Shown here: in pieces, positions 33,811 through 45,728 of the stretch
How the letters are laid out: every line of letters starts with the position of its first letter
Numbering within the stretch: position 1 is the stretch's first letter
Source of the DNA: Rhytidiadelphus loreus
Lineage: Eukaryota; Streptophyta; Bryopsida; Hypnales; Hylocomiaceae
Direction: 5' to 3'
Length of the DNA: 64,000 bases
Assembly (NCBI GenBank): GCA_947034895.1
Contig: OX344764.1
Span: forward strand, 39,744,935 to 39,808,934
The notes under the pieces: model-generated
What the model saw: the letters and a program-made list of their open reading frames with translations, nothing else
What the model was told of the DNA's origin: nothing
Databases searched by the model: none
Program-made: the position numbers and the translations under genes

Positions 33811-34317
33811 AAAAAGAAAATGATTCAATTTTTGGATCAATATGTGCAATTTTTTTTTAAAATTATAGTAACTTTGAAAGTCATCCACTGGACACTTTGG
33901 GGTTGAGCGGCCTTATCTTATCTGGTTAAAGTCATATTCCCATGAAATTCCTTCCTTGTAGAAATACATATGTTTATGTGAAATTTACTCGTATTTTTGC
34001 ATTCACTAGATTTATTTTATTTTTCCAACCCATCAAAGTCTAGATGCTAGATCTTCTAATAAAATGCAACTCTCAAGGTGGAATCACCTAAAATCATCAA
34101 AGTAAGCAATTCAATATAGTTGTAGGCATCTTTTTATAGAATTTTTCTTTTTGTATTAGCAATTGAATTATTAAAACCCATAAATTTATAAACATAAATT
34201 TGAATAAGGCATGTAATTTCTATGAATTTTGAAGTAAAATTGTAAAACCCTCTTAGGCCACTAAAACCATCATATAGCTTGGTCCTAAGACCAAAATCTA
34301 AAGAAATGGATGACTGT
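33811..34317. other. AT-rich intergenic DNA 5' of membrane-protein copy 2
   Basis: Lies beyond the inverted-repeat boundary. No gene or element end is recognised. Confidence 0.4.
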
Positions 34318-35118
34318 TTTTACAAATTTTATTTTGTCTTTTTTATTTGTCCCCTTTGACTAGAAATGAAAATTTGAAGATCAAAATCAGAATATTAGGC
34401 CACTTCTACTATAGTTATACAAGCCCACAAAGAAATTTTCTAAAAATAGTAAAGTATCCACATGGTCAATTTCATTAAAATGGCAGTATTCCATTAAAAT
34501 GGCACAAAATGAAACCACTAAAAGAATGAAAACAATGGAAAGATTGTTCGGGGGGAGTGGAAATGCGTGAACTAGGAGTGATTTGAATGTGCTAGGCATA
34601 AAATTGGCACATGTATGACCCTATTGCGGCACACTTATTCTCTTTTGTAGAAGATATTCCATTAAAATGGCATGCGGAATACCGCCATTTTAACGAAATT
34701 GACCATCCACTTTTTACATGTGCTCAAAGCCTCAAAGTGCGTTACCTTTGCATAAGTGCAAAGAACACAAATTTTTTTCCAAAGATGCAAACAGTGGTTG
34801 AGAAAAAACACCTTCAAGTTAGAAAAAATGTCCAATTTTTATTTTATTCTTTTGAATTCTTTAACTATTTTCTAAAAATTGAACATCAAAGTATCCATTT
34901 CTTGACATTTTCCATCACTCTTCTTTTTGTGCATAACTTTTAGAGATAAATTTTTCTACGCCTAAATTTTTAAATGCATACTATTTTGAATGCTTTAAAA
35001 ATTATCCATATTTTCTTTCATTTAAAGAAAATATTCCAAAAGTAATAGTATTCACTAAAGTAGGCCATTTTGACTTTTGAGACAAAAAATGGTAGAGGTT
35101 TCTTGCAACAAGCCAAAT
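34318..35118 (+). mobile_element. Degenerate element of TTGCAAGAAACAC family with a foldback insert
   Basis: It shares, in order, 'tgtcccctttgac', 'acttctact(a)(t)agtta', 'tctaaaaatagtaaag', 'cacatgtgctcaaag' and the right end 'ggtttcttgcaa' with the copies at 41912-42562 and 44470-45197. The left terminus is eroded. It is interrupted by the hairpin at 34464-34704. Confidence 0.55.
34464..34704. mobile_element. Foldback MITE inserted into the preceding element
   Basis: The arms GGTCAATTTCATTAAAATGG (left) and the complement of GGTCAATTTCGTTAAAATGG (right) both continue to 'cagtattcc'/'cggtattcc'. Sequence on either side of the hairpin is continuous in the related copies near 42260 and 44810, supporting insertion. 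Confidence 0.75.
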
Positions 35119-36006
35119 AAGTAGTGAACCAATCACAATTAAGTATGATTGGGACCAAACGGTTTAATGACACTTTGGGAGACACAATTTAATAGAAGTC
35201 TACTTGTGGGGACAATTTTTGGTGTTTTCACCTTAGAGCCTAGTCATTTTCCTTGTACCTTTCTTTTATAACTTGTCATTATAATAATGGAAGAATTGGA
35301 TAGGTCATTTGTGGAACTTTAAATAATATATAGTAAGATCTTCTATCAAAAATAAGAGGTCAACAAATCATAGCACGACAAAAGTTAAAGAGAAAATATA
35401 GAGTGTCTCATTAAAGATGCCCTAAGTACTTACAATCACATGAAAAGTTGAAAACTATTATACATGCTACAAAACTTTATTCTAAGAGGTCTACCAAATA
35501 ATTAAAAATTGCATTATTAATATCTAAATCTCAAAATTTGCACATTTCTAATAGTTACAAATTATAAATTAATTATTTTCAAATATATTAATTTTCAAAT
35601 TTTCAAAAAAATATTTGATATTTTATTATGAATTTGATATATTATTACAAATAAATTTTCAAAATTTGTAAATATGTTATATATGGAGTACATATATTTA
35701 TAAATAAAAAATTAATTCAACTTTGTAGTCTTAGGCTCACACTTTTAGGATTATATTTTTTTACATTCAACATGGTCCTAAAAGCGGTTATGTACATATT
35801 GTAGTATAATTGAACATTATTGAAATGTTCTCTTCTAAAGCCCTTGCAAATAGTAAGATGTGTTTGCACAAAACATTAATAAGTTAATGAACTAATAGAT
35901 GTAATTCAAGTATTTTTTGCCTTTGTATTGCAAATATTATAATATTGTAAGCATCAATTGATTACTATTATGCTTCTCTCATTTCAAAGGTTTAGAAAAA
36001 GGCATT
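35119..36006. other. AT-rich intergenic DNA
   Basis: No ORF or element is supported in this very AT-rich stretch. Confidence 0.4.
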
Positions 36007-36318
36007 CATTAGAAGAGATTTCAGGATTTTAAGTTCTGTTTCGGGGCCGTTCCCGGCGCTGTTCCCCCGGCAGTCAAAGAACGCCGCTAACAGATTTTAT
36101 TTTTTTTGAAAAAAAAAAAAAAAAAAAAATTTAAGTCTTTAAAATGAGAAACAAAGTTAAATTTATTTTTTTATTTTTTTATTTTTTTTCGAAAAATCTG
36201 ACCTGGCCGTCTCTCGGCCAAGTCAGCACAGGCCGGGAACGGCGGATTTCGGCGGTTCTCGGGGGGGTTTCGAGTTCGGAACTCGCAGCCCTCCCCGAGA
36301 GCCAAAACACATGTAATG
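36007..36318. mobile_element. MITE with CATTAG...CATGTAATG ends, GC-rich interior
   Basis: It begins CATTAGAAGAGATTTCAGG and ends in the complement of CATTACATGTGTTTTGGC. Arms rich in 'cggggccgttcccgg' and 'ggccgggaacggcgg' pair over a poly-T/A centre. 'tctcggccaagtcagc' is the complement-type core shared with the elements at 16452 and 56655. The apparent ORFs crossing it are chance. Confidence 0.65.
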
Positions 36319-36985
36319 GATTTTTGTCCTCAAGCTTGACAAGTCTAAAATCTTTCACATGCAAAATCTAGAAAGAGTTTCAATCACTATCAGATGAATC
36401 ATGAATTAAGCTTTAGATCCTAGCATCTTACTAAATAGTTTGAAGTACTTCAACATACAATTGGAGATTTGGAGAGAGAGATTTGACCAATTTGTAACTT
36501 CCAAATTTCAAAAGAAAATCATATTATTTTGAAAGGGATATTTGACTAAACAAATCTTTCGAGTTTCGTTGCTTTACATATTAAAGGTGGATAATTTTTA
36601 AGCATACTAGATGTTTGTGAGTTTAAAATAGAATGGCATTTGTCCCTAGATATAAAGACAATTAGAAGCATGTATGGCTTGAAGGGTGGTGCTAACACTA
36701 GGCAATGTTGTGTTTATTATAACCAAGAGTGGACCAAGCTTGAGGTGAGTTCAATGGCTACAATACTTGAATCATTCAAAGGGGAAAATTCACTTGACCA
36801 TGTAGTTTATTCTCAAGTAAAATCTATGCTAAACCTATTGCCTATTTGGAAGATGGAAAGTAGTGTTACTCATACCACTTGAACAAGTACACATTTGCAC
36901 ATTACATTGTCTAAATAAAATTGTATAGAAAATCCTATATCTTCATTTCATGTTTGTCTTGACCATACGGGACATAAACCAACTA

Positions 36986-38098
36986 AGGTAAAACAGCCTA
37001 TTGTGGTAAGAATTAGGAGTTTGACCTTACATGGTTGCTGGAATTTTTCAATTTTTTCTCCACATGTAGACAAGTGTGAGAAAGAGCAAGAGCAATTAAA
37101 ATTATATTTTTTCAAGAAAGTATGAATTCACTAGGATTTTTTAAAGTGTTCTGGCCAAAAGAGTCAATAGACTACCCCAAACCAGCGTGCAACGATACCC
37201 ATAATGGTCACCTTACTCTTCTAAAGCAGTCACAATATTTCCGTGAGGCACGCTCAATTAGTTGGGTGTTCCAAAGAGCATCTCCACGGAAGACGAAGCA
37301 AATACAGCTGGCCGGTGGAGGCTTGCAGTGCGGTTTCAAAGCCCACAGCCGGAAAGCTCCTCATATACCCAACGGCCAACACGCTAAGAGCAGGCTTCAA
37401 ATGAATTATGCAATCCAAAGAAGTTTCCTTGCTTTGAATTTAAAAAAAATAAAAATTGTATCTTTGAAAATGAATTCAAATGCATTTCGAAGTAGTTCTT
37501 TGAAATCCCAAAAGAGAAGTAAAGCTCTTTATACACATGGGGTAGTAGGAGCTAGAGCAACCCATGTGGGTTATGTTAATTTAACTTAACTTTAAGTGAT
37601 GAAGTTCCTACTAATTATAATTATCCCACATGGATTGTTCTACCTCCTACCACCGTATGTGTATATATTGAGCTTCTCACTCACCCTCTAAATTCAAAAC
37701 ACGTTCATATTCCATTTATCAAATTATTTTGGACTCATGTAAAGGTAACTTTATTGTATGTGAAAATGCCTTTGCGCATTTCATTTATTCAGAAATTATT
37801 AATTGCTAAATGTGATTGAATTCTTTTGAGTGCTAGTTAGGGGCCGGTACCTCAGTAGATTTGGCCGTGGCCGTGCCTGCCGTGGGGCAGTAAAGTGACT
37901 GGGCCCGGTCACTTTACCGGGTTTATGCTACTTACAGTATTGTCGTTGGTATGTTCTAATGTGGTTACTAAGTATTCCATTAGAGTTAGGTAAGACATTG
38001 ATTGTGGCGCAAAATCTCATAAACTGAGAATAACCATTATGGGGTCCTTCCGTAGGTGACCGGAATAGGAGAAATGACTACAATGGGCTGTTTTACCT
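36986..38098 (+). mobile_element. 1.1-kb TA-flanked transposon-like element, copy D1
   Basis: Terminal inverted repeats are AGGTAAAACAGCCTATTGTG and the complement of AGGTAAAACAGCCCATTGTA, with TA immediately outside (36984-36985, 38099-38100). A second copy lies in reverse at 44374-46667. The interior has a GC-rich block ('ggcccggtcactttaccggg') and a ~145-bp hairpin (about 37528-37672). An ORF at 37122-37589 is partly conserved in copy D2. No transposase motif (such as DDE/D) is recognised, so this looks non-autonomous. Tc1/mariner affinity is inferred from the TA target. Confidence 0.85.
37528..37672. repeat. Internal hairpin of element D1
   Basis: Arms 'tacacatggggtagtaggag' ... 'caacccatgtggg' and 'cccacatggattgttc' ... 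'cctaccaccgtatgtgta' pair with a few mismatches. The same structure is kept in D2 at about 45968-46110, so it was present before the two copies separated and may be an older nested MITE. Confidence 0.75.
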
Positions 38099-38501
38099 TA
38101 AAGATTGCAATTGAAGAGACGCAAAAAATTATTTTTGCAATTGGTGTCTACAGTGAAAATGTGTACTTCAACTCTTCAAGGACATAGCCTGTATGAGCAG
38201 TAAGTCAATCAATGTGCCCAATAAGCCTTCTTTAAATGGAGTAAATTGCAGAAAAATATTCAAAGATAGTTCACTTCCTAAAGGATCAAATAAAGCATGG
38301 AAAGACATCAATTGCACATTCACTACAAAAAATTTAGGGAGGTAGGGGGAACAAAAGAGATCACTACTTGAAATGTAGAGTGTTCCTAATGACCTAAGAT
38401 AATACTTTACAAAGCTATGCTTGACAAATGAACATAGACAATTGTTTACAACAAAGGTTGAAAATTTAAAGTAGTTGTACATACAATACTTTGGCAAGTA
38501 A

Positions 38502-38683
38502 CACTAGTAGAAAATTTGAATTTTCTGTTGTTTTGGTCGCGTTGATCTGGTGCAGTTTTCTGCTAATTTTGTCAAAAATTTGTTGATTTCAACAGATTTC
38601 AACATATTTTTGACAAAATTAGCAGAAAATTGCACCAGATCAACGCGACCAAAACAACAGAAAATTCAAATTTTCTACTAGTG
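38502..38683. mobile_element. CACTA-ended foldback MITE with perfect arms
   Basis: It starts CACTAGTAGAAAATTTGAAT and ends with its exact complement. Arms of ~75 bp match almost perfectly. The 3-bp direct repeat TAA flanks it (38499-38501 and 38684-38686). These are CACTA-superfamily features. The minimal arm divergence suggests a young insertion. Confidence 0.92.
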
Positions 38684-39135
38684 TAACGTGTCACTCATTA
38701 CATGGTTAGACCCTTATACTATGTTTGTCAATTTTTGTTCACATCTAATACACTAATAAAATGTTTGACAAATTGAATATTATTTCCCCTACAACATTAT
38801 CTCCTCCACTAACTTTTGCATCCCATCTACTATTCATGAGTCAGGGAGGATAGTAAAGTACTTTACACATTTGGAAGACAAACATTGTAGCTGGTTTTTG
38901 AAATACTAGAGGTCACCTAATCAACCCGATAATTATTGGCATGAACCATTGGAGATGAATTTGTCTACTTCCATTACATGACTTCATGGACAATATCAAA
39001 TCTAATTCCATACATGCCCTAAAAGATTTTGCTGTTAGCATGTCAAGAAGTAGCCAAGTTAGATTGTCAAAACTCTTGAAGGAAATTGGTTCTAATCATC
39101 TAAATCTGTCATTTATTATTGTTGTAGGATGGTAC

Positions 39136-40929
39136 CATTAGAGAAAAAATGAGGCCTCCGGAGGGCTGCTCAAGCAGCAACTGAACTACCCTCCCATCTT
39201 CTTTTTTTGGCAAATTTTTTTTCCCCCCTAAAATTGCCCACCTCAAACTTGCAGTTTTCAATGCTGCCAGTGGCACAGGGACCCAATTTTACATTTTTTT
39301 TTTTTCTCAAAAAAAAACGCTTTTTTGAAACTTCCTAGATAGACTTAGGGTAGATTCTATTTCATTTTGAAATTGATACTCATATTTTGTAAAGAGGGAT
39401 CAAATTTGTTACTACACAAAAGTCCTCATCAGTATATACATAGAGCAAATCCTACAAGTACTCATCACTCATCAGTTGATGGTAAATATAATGGTGTTTT
39501 ATGTAATTTATACATAAGCTAGGATCTGATTTCCTATCTTAATCAGTCTCAGGAGAGCTCAAAATGGATAATATATAAATATAGACCAGTACTTATAATC
39601 CGTAAGTCTTTTCCCACATCTCAGTCTTAAACAAAGTTTAACAAAGAAATATTGGGTGCAAAAGTAACCAAGCTGAATTTGCGTCCTGAGACCCTAATCC
39701 AGAACAGTAACCAGCTTGAAGGCTCAGAACTCAGAAAAATAACCAGCTTGAAGGCTAAGAGCAGCAAAGATTGACACATAGACAGGAAAGCAAACCAGTT
39801 TGAAACTCAAAGTATAAACGACAAAAATGCAAACCAATTGGAACTTCAGAATGAGAGTTCAAGCGTGTTCTATTGGAGATCCACATTTGCGTCCTACTCC
39901 ACAGCCATAGCATGAAAACTTTTGAAAATTTCTTGAAAAAAATTCCCGAGAGGTGGTAATCCTCACCCATGTCCATGTCCAACAACAAACAATTAGTATG
40001 CCATGAGACGTACACGAGGTGTCTGCAAATTACCACAACTTGTCATCGTTTTTTCACCAAAGAAAATGTTCAATCCATCCTAAAAAGAACCAACAAAATT
40101 TGATCACAAAGAGTTGGTTACAAAGTTGCTATGAAAATTAGTAACACCTATTGGCCACTATTTTGAGATCCCAAAACCATTTTCGTCAGCACGCAGTTGA
40201 TCAATCCTCAACACCCTCAAAACAAGTGGAACAACTTGTACTTACTAAGCTTAGCAGACACTAAATTTGTGTAAACATAAACTTATTGATTCAGAATATG
40301 GACAAAGCAACTTGTTTGGAAGTGGGAAAACCACCGTAATCAAATCTCAAGCTTACTGGCTAAGTCAAAGAGAGTTGCTTTAATCATTGCGAATTAAGGC
40401 ACCATCCCCAAAAATTGTTAAATATTTTTTATTAAATAGCTCCTGGATCTTCCTAGAAGATATTTGGCATGAGTTGTAAGTGTACCTTGTTCTAAACCAG
40501 AGGTTGTTATTGATCACTGTTACTAACACCTCCAATTACTTAGAAGGTGAAGCATCTGTACGTTTGTAAATGATTTCATTACAATGTTGTGTCCAAAATA
40601 TTGGCAGCTAATTTGTAATGAAAGAGATTTCCATTTCAAAGAATCTTTACCTATGTAAATAACTATATGATAAACTATAAACATTTATGCTTCCAAAAAA
40701 ACATATTTCTCTTTAGCAATAGACTATTGTGAAAATTGCTAGGAACTAATCCTTGAATTGAAGTCTAAAAAAAGAAAAAAAAGAAATGTTAGGACTGACT
40801 GCTCCGGTGATATTCACCCAAGCTGACTTTCCTCTATAGCTAGATTCCAGCCAAGGACTACTTTGAAAACAATAGCCTTATTTGGTCACTCCGGAGTAGC
40901 CCTCCGGAGGCTTCATTTTTTCTCTAATG
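39136..40929. mobile_element. 1.8-kb member of the CATTAGA/GCCTCC family with a large internal segment
   Basis: The ends are CATTAGAGAAAAAATGAGGC and the complement of CATTAGAGAAAAAATGAAGC, and both continue to 'ctccggagggct'. Left (39136-39310) and right (about 40770-40929) portions together correspond to a normal ~360-bp member such as 1837-2204. About 1.4 kb lies between them at the poly-A/T centre (39325-40760). The extra DNA contains short direct repeats ('aaccagcttgaaggct' twice near 39710-39755) but no recognised gene. Confidence 0.75.
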
Positions 40930-41911
40930 CTCCACATTATAGAAAATGTTGTCATTTAGGAATTCCTTACAAGTACGACCTCCTCTATATGCTTCTTCTA
41001 CCTCGGCATGTACAACCATTATGACATCTAAAATGCTTGTAGGGTCTACAAAGTTTTCATACTCAAAAGGATATAGATCTATTACAAACAAACTTTAACC
41101 TTTAAAAGCCCAAGGGGTTTGAACAAAACACAAATGTATTATAAAATATAAGTTCTATAACTTTTTTGAAGTTAGCATCAAAGAAGATGATGTGAAGCAT
41201 GAAAAGTAGAAAGTATTCATATAGTCAAAATTATAAAACTATTTTTAGATTATCTTCAAATAAATTTTGAAGATATAAATTCAAAAATTCACCAAAAATA
41301 CAATTTCTATCTTTAGGATGTGAATTTTTTTTATTGATCAAAATTGTGGTCTTTATTGATTTGTGAAAAAATGCATAAGATCTAATAATGAGAACACCAA
41401 CACTTTCTCCAAATAGTAAATTTTTCAACACTAGGTCAATTCTAAACACTTTGTGCTATTTCTCTTATAATTTTTGTTTGCCTGTAGTGATCTTAGTTCT
41501 AAATATAAATATTTAAAGAAAATTGAATATTTTTTTAAATTTGAAAAAAAGTTTTTTTTTGCCCAAGAATTTTGCCCAAAGTCAAGCAACAACCAAAAAA
41601 TGATTGCTTGAGTGCTTTGGGGTTAAACCACCATTACCCCCCAAAGGTTTAAAACTTAAATAATTGTCATTGCTAAAAATTTTGTAGTAAGAAATGAAAA
41701 TAAATTATTAAATGTAGTAAAAAAAATCCAATAAATTTGATTTTCTTTAAGAAGTACAAGTAACAATGGAGATTTGTGTGAAAGTTTATCAATTAATTGT
41801 TTTATATTTTACACCCAAAAAACCTTGCTAATGAGGTCCCTTCAAGTCAAATGCTATCATCAAATTAAATTAATCCTTTTATATGATTGATATATTAGAT
41901 TTTGAATTCTT
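40930..41911. other. AT-rich intergenic DNA
   Basis: No supported gene. The minus-strand ORF at 41231-41449 has no domain. Confidence 0.4.
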
Positions 41912-42562
41912 GAGTGATTGCAAGAAAAAGTTGTCCTTTTTTTGGTCTCTTTGGCCTTGGATGGGTGGTTTCTTACTTATAACTATTGCATTGTATGTTT
42001 GAAATGTGGTATGCATTATGCATTATATGTATGCATTATATGTGGTAGTTTTAGACATTGAGTAATTTTTTTCTACTTTTTTAAAATTATTTTGCTATTT
42101 TTAAACAACACCCACGTGGATGTCTAATTTTGACATTTTGGTGGGTTTTAGTCCTATTTTTACCCAAAAATAAAAAGTTGAAAGTTGAAATTGGGATACA
42201 AAGACTTCTACCAAAGATACACAAGACGACAAAGAGATTTTTTTAAATAGTAAAGTGTCCACCTTCCACATGTACATGCTCAAAGTGTAGTATTATATAA
42301 TATTGTTTACAGAGTTCAATTCTATAATTGGGATTCAATAATTGTTCAAATGTTTACACTTCAAGGTCTAATTAAAGTCATTTGAAGGACACAAGGCATG
42401 TCTTTGAGGTGCAAAAAAATGGATGGTGCATACCAATTTTTGAATGTTCTAAATATGTTCTCAATTTTTGAATGTACACGTAGTAGTAGTAGCTGTGACA
42501 ACACTATTCACAAAAATTGGGCTTTTTGAGACAAAAACAAGAAGTGTTTCTTGCAATGACCC
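41912..42562 (+). mobile_element. Element of TTGCAAGAAACAC family, copy E2
   Basis: The left end is GAGTGATTGCAAGAAA; the right end is the complement of GGGTCATTGCAAGAAACAC. Ordered internal matches to 44470-45197 include 'gtggtagttt.aga.(g/a)ttgagtaattttt', 'aaaattattt', 'tttttaaac', 'gatgtcta' and 'ttttacccaaaaata'. Non-coding. Confidence 0.65.
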
Positions 42563-43260
42563 TATTTATTTATTTAAATCTTTTACAAATTTTGATGCTA
42601 AAATCAAATTGTTGTGACTTTTTAAAGTAAACAATTTTAAGAAATTATATATCAATTATAATATATATTATAATAATTTTCAATTTTTTAGTTTATGACT
42701 AGAATTGAAGATTAGAATGAGAAACATAATTTTGTAATTATATTTTTAAAACCACTTACAAAGAATAAAATACAAATGAAATACACACAATATTGTGCAA
42801 TTCTAATTCTAACACATTTAAAGCTTGCAATTACAATAGTTCTTCTAATTTTTAATTTTTCAAAATTTCAAAATTAAGTTGAAACAAAACTTGTCAAGCT
42901 TCATTTTCTTAGTTCAGTTTGAATACCAAAAATGGTAACATCTTGAACAACAAAACAAGGCCTCAATTTTGAACCCTAATTTGTTCACATTTGTTGAAAC
43001 AATCATGAACTTGAAACAAATGAATGTTCTTAAAGCAACCTAAGTAGAGGACAAAACAAGAGTCAAAGTTGTTCAAAAGATCATGTTTCAACCCTTGTAG
43101 ATTTTAAGTCCTTTCTACTTCAAAATTCATAACTCATTCATATAATGTCCTAATAATGTATACTAAAGTGCGTAGGAATCCAATCCTCTTTGATTCATTT
43201 GACTTAAAACTCAAGCAAACCACCAATATCACATGTCTAAGCTTGCATGTTACACTTGAA
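42563..43260. other. AT-rich intergenic DNA
   Basis: Nothing recognisable. Confidence 0.35.
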
Positions 43261-43269
43261 CATGACCTA

Positions 43270-44150
43270 AATAAGTCATGTTACCAGAGATGACGTCGGT
43301 ACTTACAAGAGACTTTTGAGATTCTCATCTAATTCCTGAAGACATAATGCAGATGCAAATGCCATTTATAACTTGCAACCAAAATTTGATCTCTCAAACT
43401 ACTACCGAATGTTGTATTCTTGGAAGTTGGAACCTACTCTGCAAAATTGAACTATTTTACAGGATCTTGAACATCTTGTTGTGTTTGTCCTAGACGCTTG
43501 AATTTTTAGCTGTGATTCAAATATGCATGCTGAAAGATTTAAAATGATCAAACTTACAGATTTCAAAATCAAGCACTGGGGTTTAGCCTGTCCGGACCTA
43601 GGCTTGAAGATCGATAACTTTGTGCACTTGAGTTTGATGGGTTGCGTTTATTGAAACTCTGATTCCTCATCACCTTCGATTCAAAATTGAAAATCCTGTA
43701 TGATTGATCTCATACACACATTGTTACAATTTGAAATGCTGTTATTAGAAAGATATCAGTTTCTCAATCTTGAATCGATTCGATCCTGGTTCTGGATTCT
43801 GAGCTTCATCGATCTCTGACTGCAGTAATTTGAACAAATTAAGAAGTGCTGATCTCGGCAAACATATATAACCAAAACTCTCTCTTGAATCCTCAGTCTT
43901 AGGATTTCTCAAAACTGGCAGTCGTCTCTTCATTCTTCCTGCCCTCCCTCCCATTTGCAACTTCACCTGAGCATGCACTTCCTTCTTGATTCGATCTGTC
44001 AGCACTGTTCCAAACAAGAGTCATTAAACGCAGGAGCTCTATTCAATTGCATCCCCTGCGTTGTAAACATCGATGACGAAGTTGAAAGATCAGAAAGCAA
44101 CTCAACTCAGAATCCCAACTTTCTGAGGTTGGAGTCTTGGAGATGGTGAA
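43270..44150 (-). other. GC-shifted block, possible gene remnant
   Basis: Composition and codon-like texture differ from the flanking desert. Minus-strand frames of 40-90 codons occur (for example around 43745-44017), but they are in several frames and none shows a motif I recognise. It could be a broken gene related to the kinase remnants, but I cannot show that. Confidence 0.25.
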
Positions 44151-44469
44151 TGAAAAATAATAAATATGGAACTTGGGACTCATTGTGTGAAAGTCAAAGT
44201 CCCAACTTTAAGTTCCTACTTGTCTTTATTAGTATAATATTAGATAGCAATTAAGTGTCCCCAAAATGAGTCAAAAAGTCAAAAGCCCATTTGGGGGGCA
44301 CTTTTAGCATCAAATCTGCATTGGACAGATTTGAAAAAAAATTCAGCCTACTAGGATGCTTTATATGGTACTAAGGTAAAACAGCCCATTGTGGTCATTT
44401 CTCCTATTCCAATTACCTACGGAAGGACCCCATAATGGTTATTCTCAGTTTATGAAATTTTGCGCCACA

Positions 44470-45197
44470 GGGTGATTGCAAGAAACACTTCACGTTTTTT
44501 TGTCCCCTTGACTTTAGACAGGTGGTTTTTTGCTCGTAACTTTTGCATCGTGTGTCCATCTTCTATGAAACTTGAAATGAAGGTACATGTGGTAGTTTCA
44601 GATGTTGAGTAATTTTTTGGGTTTTCTTAAAATTATTTTACTATTTTTAAACTTCCCCCAATTGGATGTCTACCTTGGCCATTTTGAAGGTTTTTAGTAC
44701 TACTTTTCACCCAAAAATACGAGTTTGAAGCTCAAAATTGGTATACTAGTACTTCTACTAAAGTTACACAAGCTTACCAAAGATTGTCTAAAAATAGTTA
44801 ATTTTCCATCTTCCACATGTGCTCAAAGTGCACTACCTTTGCGCAAGTGTAGAGAACACAATTTTATTTTTCCAATAGTGAAAATTGGTGAAAAGGAGTA
44901 TCTATAAGTTATAAAAAATGTCTTTTTTTTTTAGAATTTTTAGAATTTTTTTTCTATTTTTTAAGAATTAAATTTCAAATTGTCTATTTTCTTGCATTTT
45001 TCAACCCTCTTTGACCGTGCATAACTTTTAGAGATAAAAAATTTTAGGTCTGAAATTTTGCACATATCATTTTTTTAATGCTTTACACATTATCCATATT
45101 TTATTTTATTTAAAAAAAAATTATTCCAAAATCCACGAACAGGAGTGAAATGGCCATTTTGAACAAAAAAATGGCAGGTGTTTCTTGCAACTACCCC
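44470..45197 (+). mobile_element. Element of TTGCAAGAAACAC family, copy E1, nested in D2
   Basis: The ends are GGGTGATTGCAAGAAACAC and the complement of GGGGTAGTTGCAAGAAACAC. It is bounded by the direct repeat ACA (44467-44469 and 45198-45200). The uninterrupted site is preserved in D1 near 38000 as 'gccacaatcaatg' (complement strand). Length 728 bp. No transposase is recognised. Confidence 0.9.
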
Positions 45198-45271
45198 ACA
45201 ATCAATGTCTTACCTAACTCTAATGGAATACTTAATAACCACATTAGAACATGCCAACGACAATACTGTAA

Positions 45272-45728
45272 GAGCATCTGCAATGCGCCCATCAACAGTG
45301 CCTCTATCGGCACTTTCCCGGGCAAAAAGCCGTTTGTATTAAAAATTGTGCTCCAATGCAACCTCTATGGGTCCCGTCACTTTCACGGTCTCGGTATGCG
45401 ACCTCCCCACTCCGGCAATTTTCCAAAATTTGAAGGGCCCGCAAGTTGGCTCCCGGTAGAAATAATAATGATTGTCAACCCTTTTCCACATTGTTAAGCG
45501 TGCCAATCAATTCAACCTTCCCTTGATTCAATGAAAAGTCTTTTTTTAATATAAGATTCTTTTCTTTCTTTCTTTTTATAATGCAAAAAGTCCATTTGAC
45601 GTTTAGATTGCCGGTTCCGCATTGGGTCTTTTTGTCCCAAAAAAAATCGGCACTGTGGAGGCCTCGTGGAATGCCCCTCCAGTTTGCCAGTACTGGGCTG
45701 TTTTATTGTATTTGCATTGCAGATGCCC
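45272..45728. mobile_element. MITE with GRGCATCTGCAATGC ends, nested in D2
   Basis: The ends are GAGCATCTGCAATGC and the complement of GGGCATCTGCAATGC. The target duplication is TAA (45269-45271 and 45729-45731). D1 keeps the empty site 'actgtaagtagc' (complement). A TAA duplication with these ends fits PIF/Harbinger Tourist-like MITEs. Length 457 bp; the interior is GC-richer, with no meaningful ORF. Confidence 0.88.

Noticed and set aside
43745..44017. 90-codon minus-strand ORF as a gene
   Set aside because: It starts at a non-ATG codon, has no recognisable motif and may be part of a broken gene; recorded only as a GC-shifted block.
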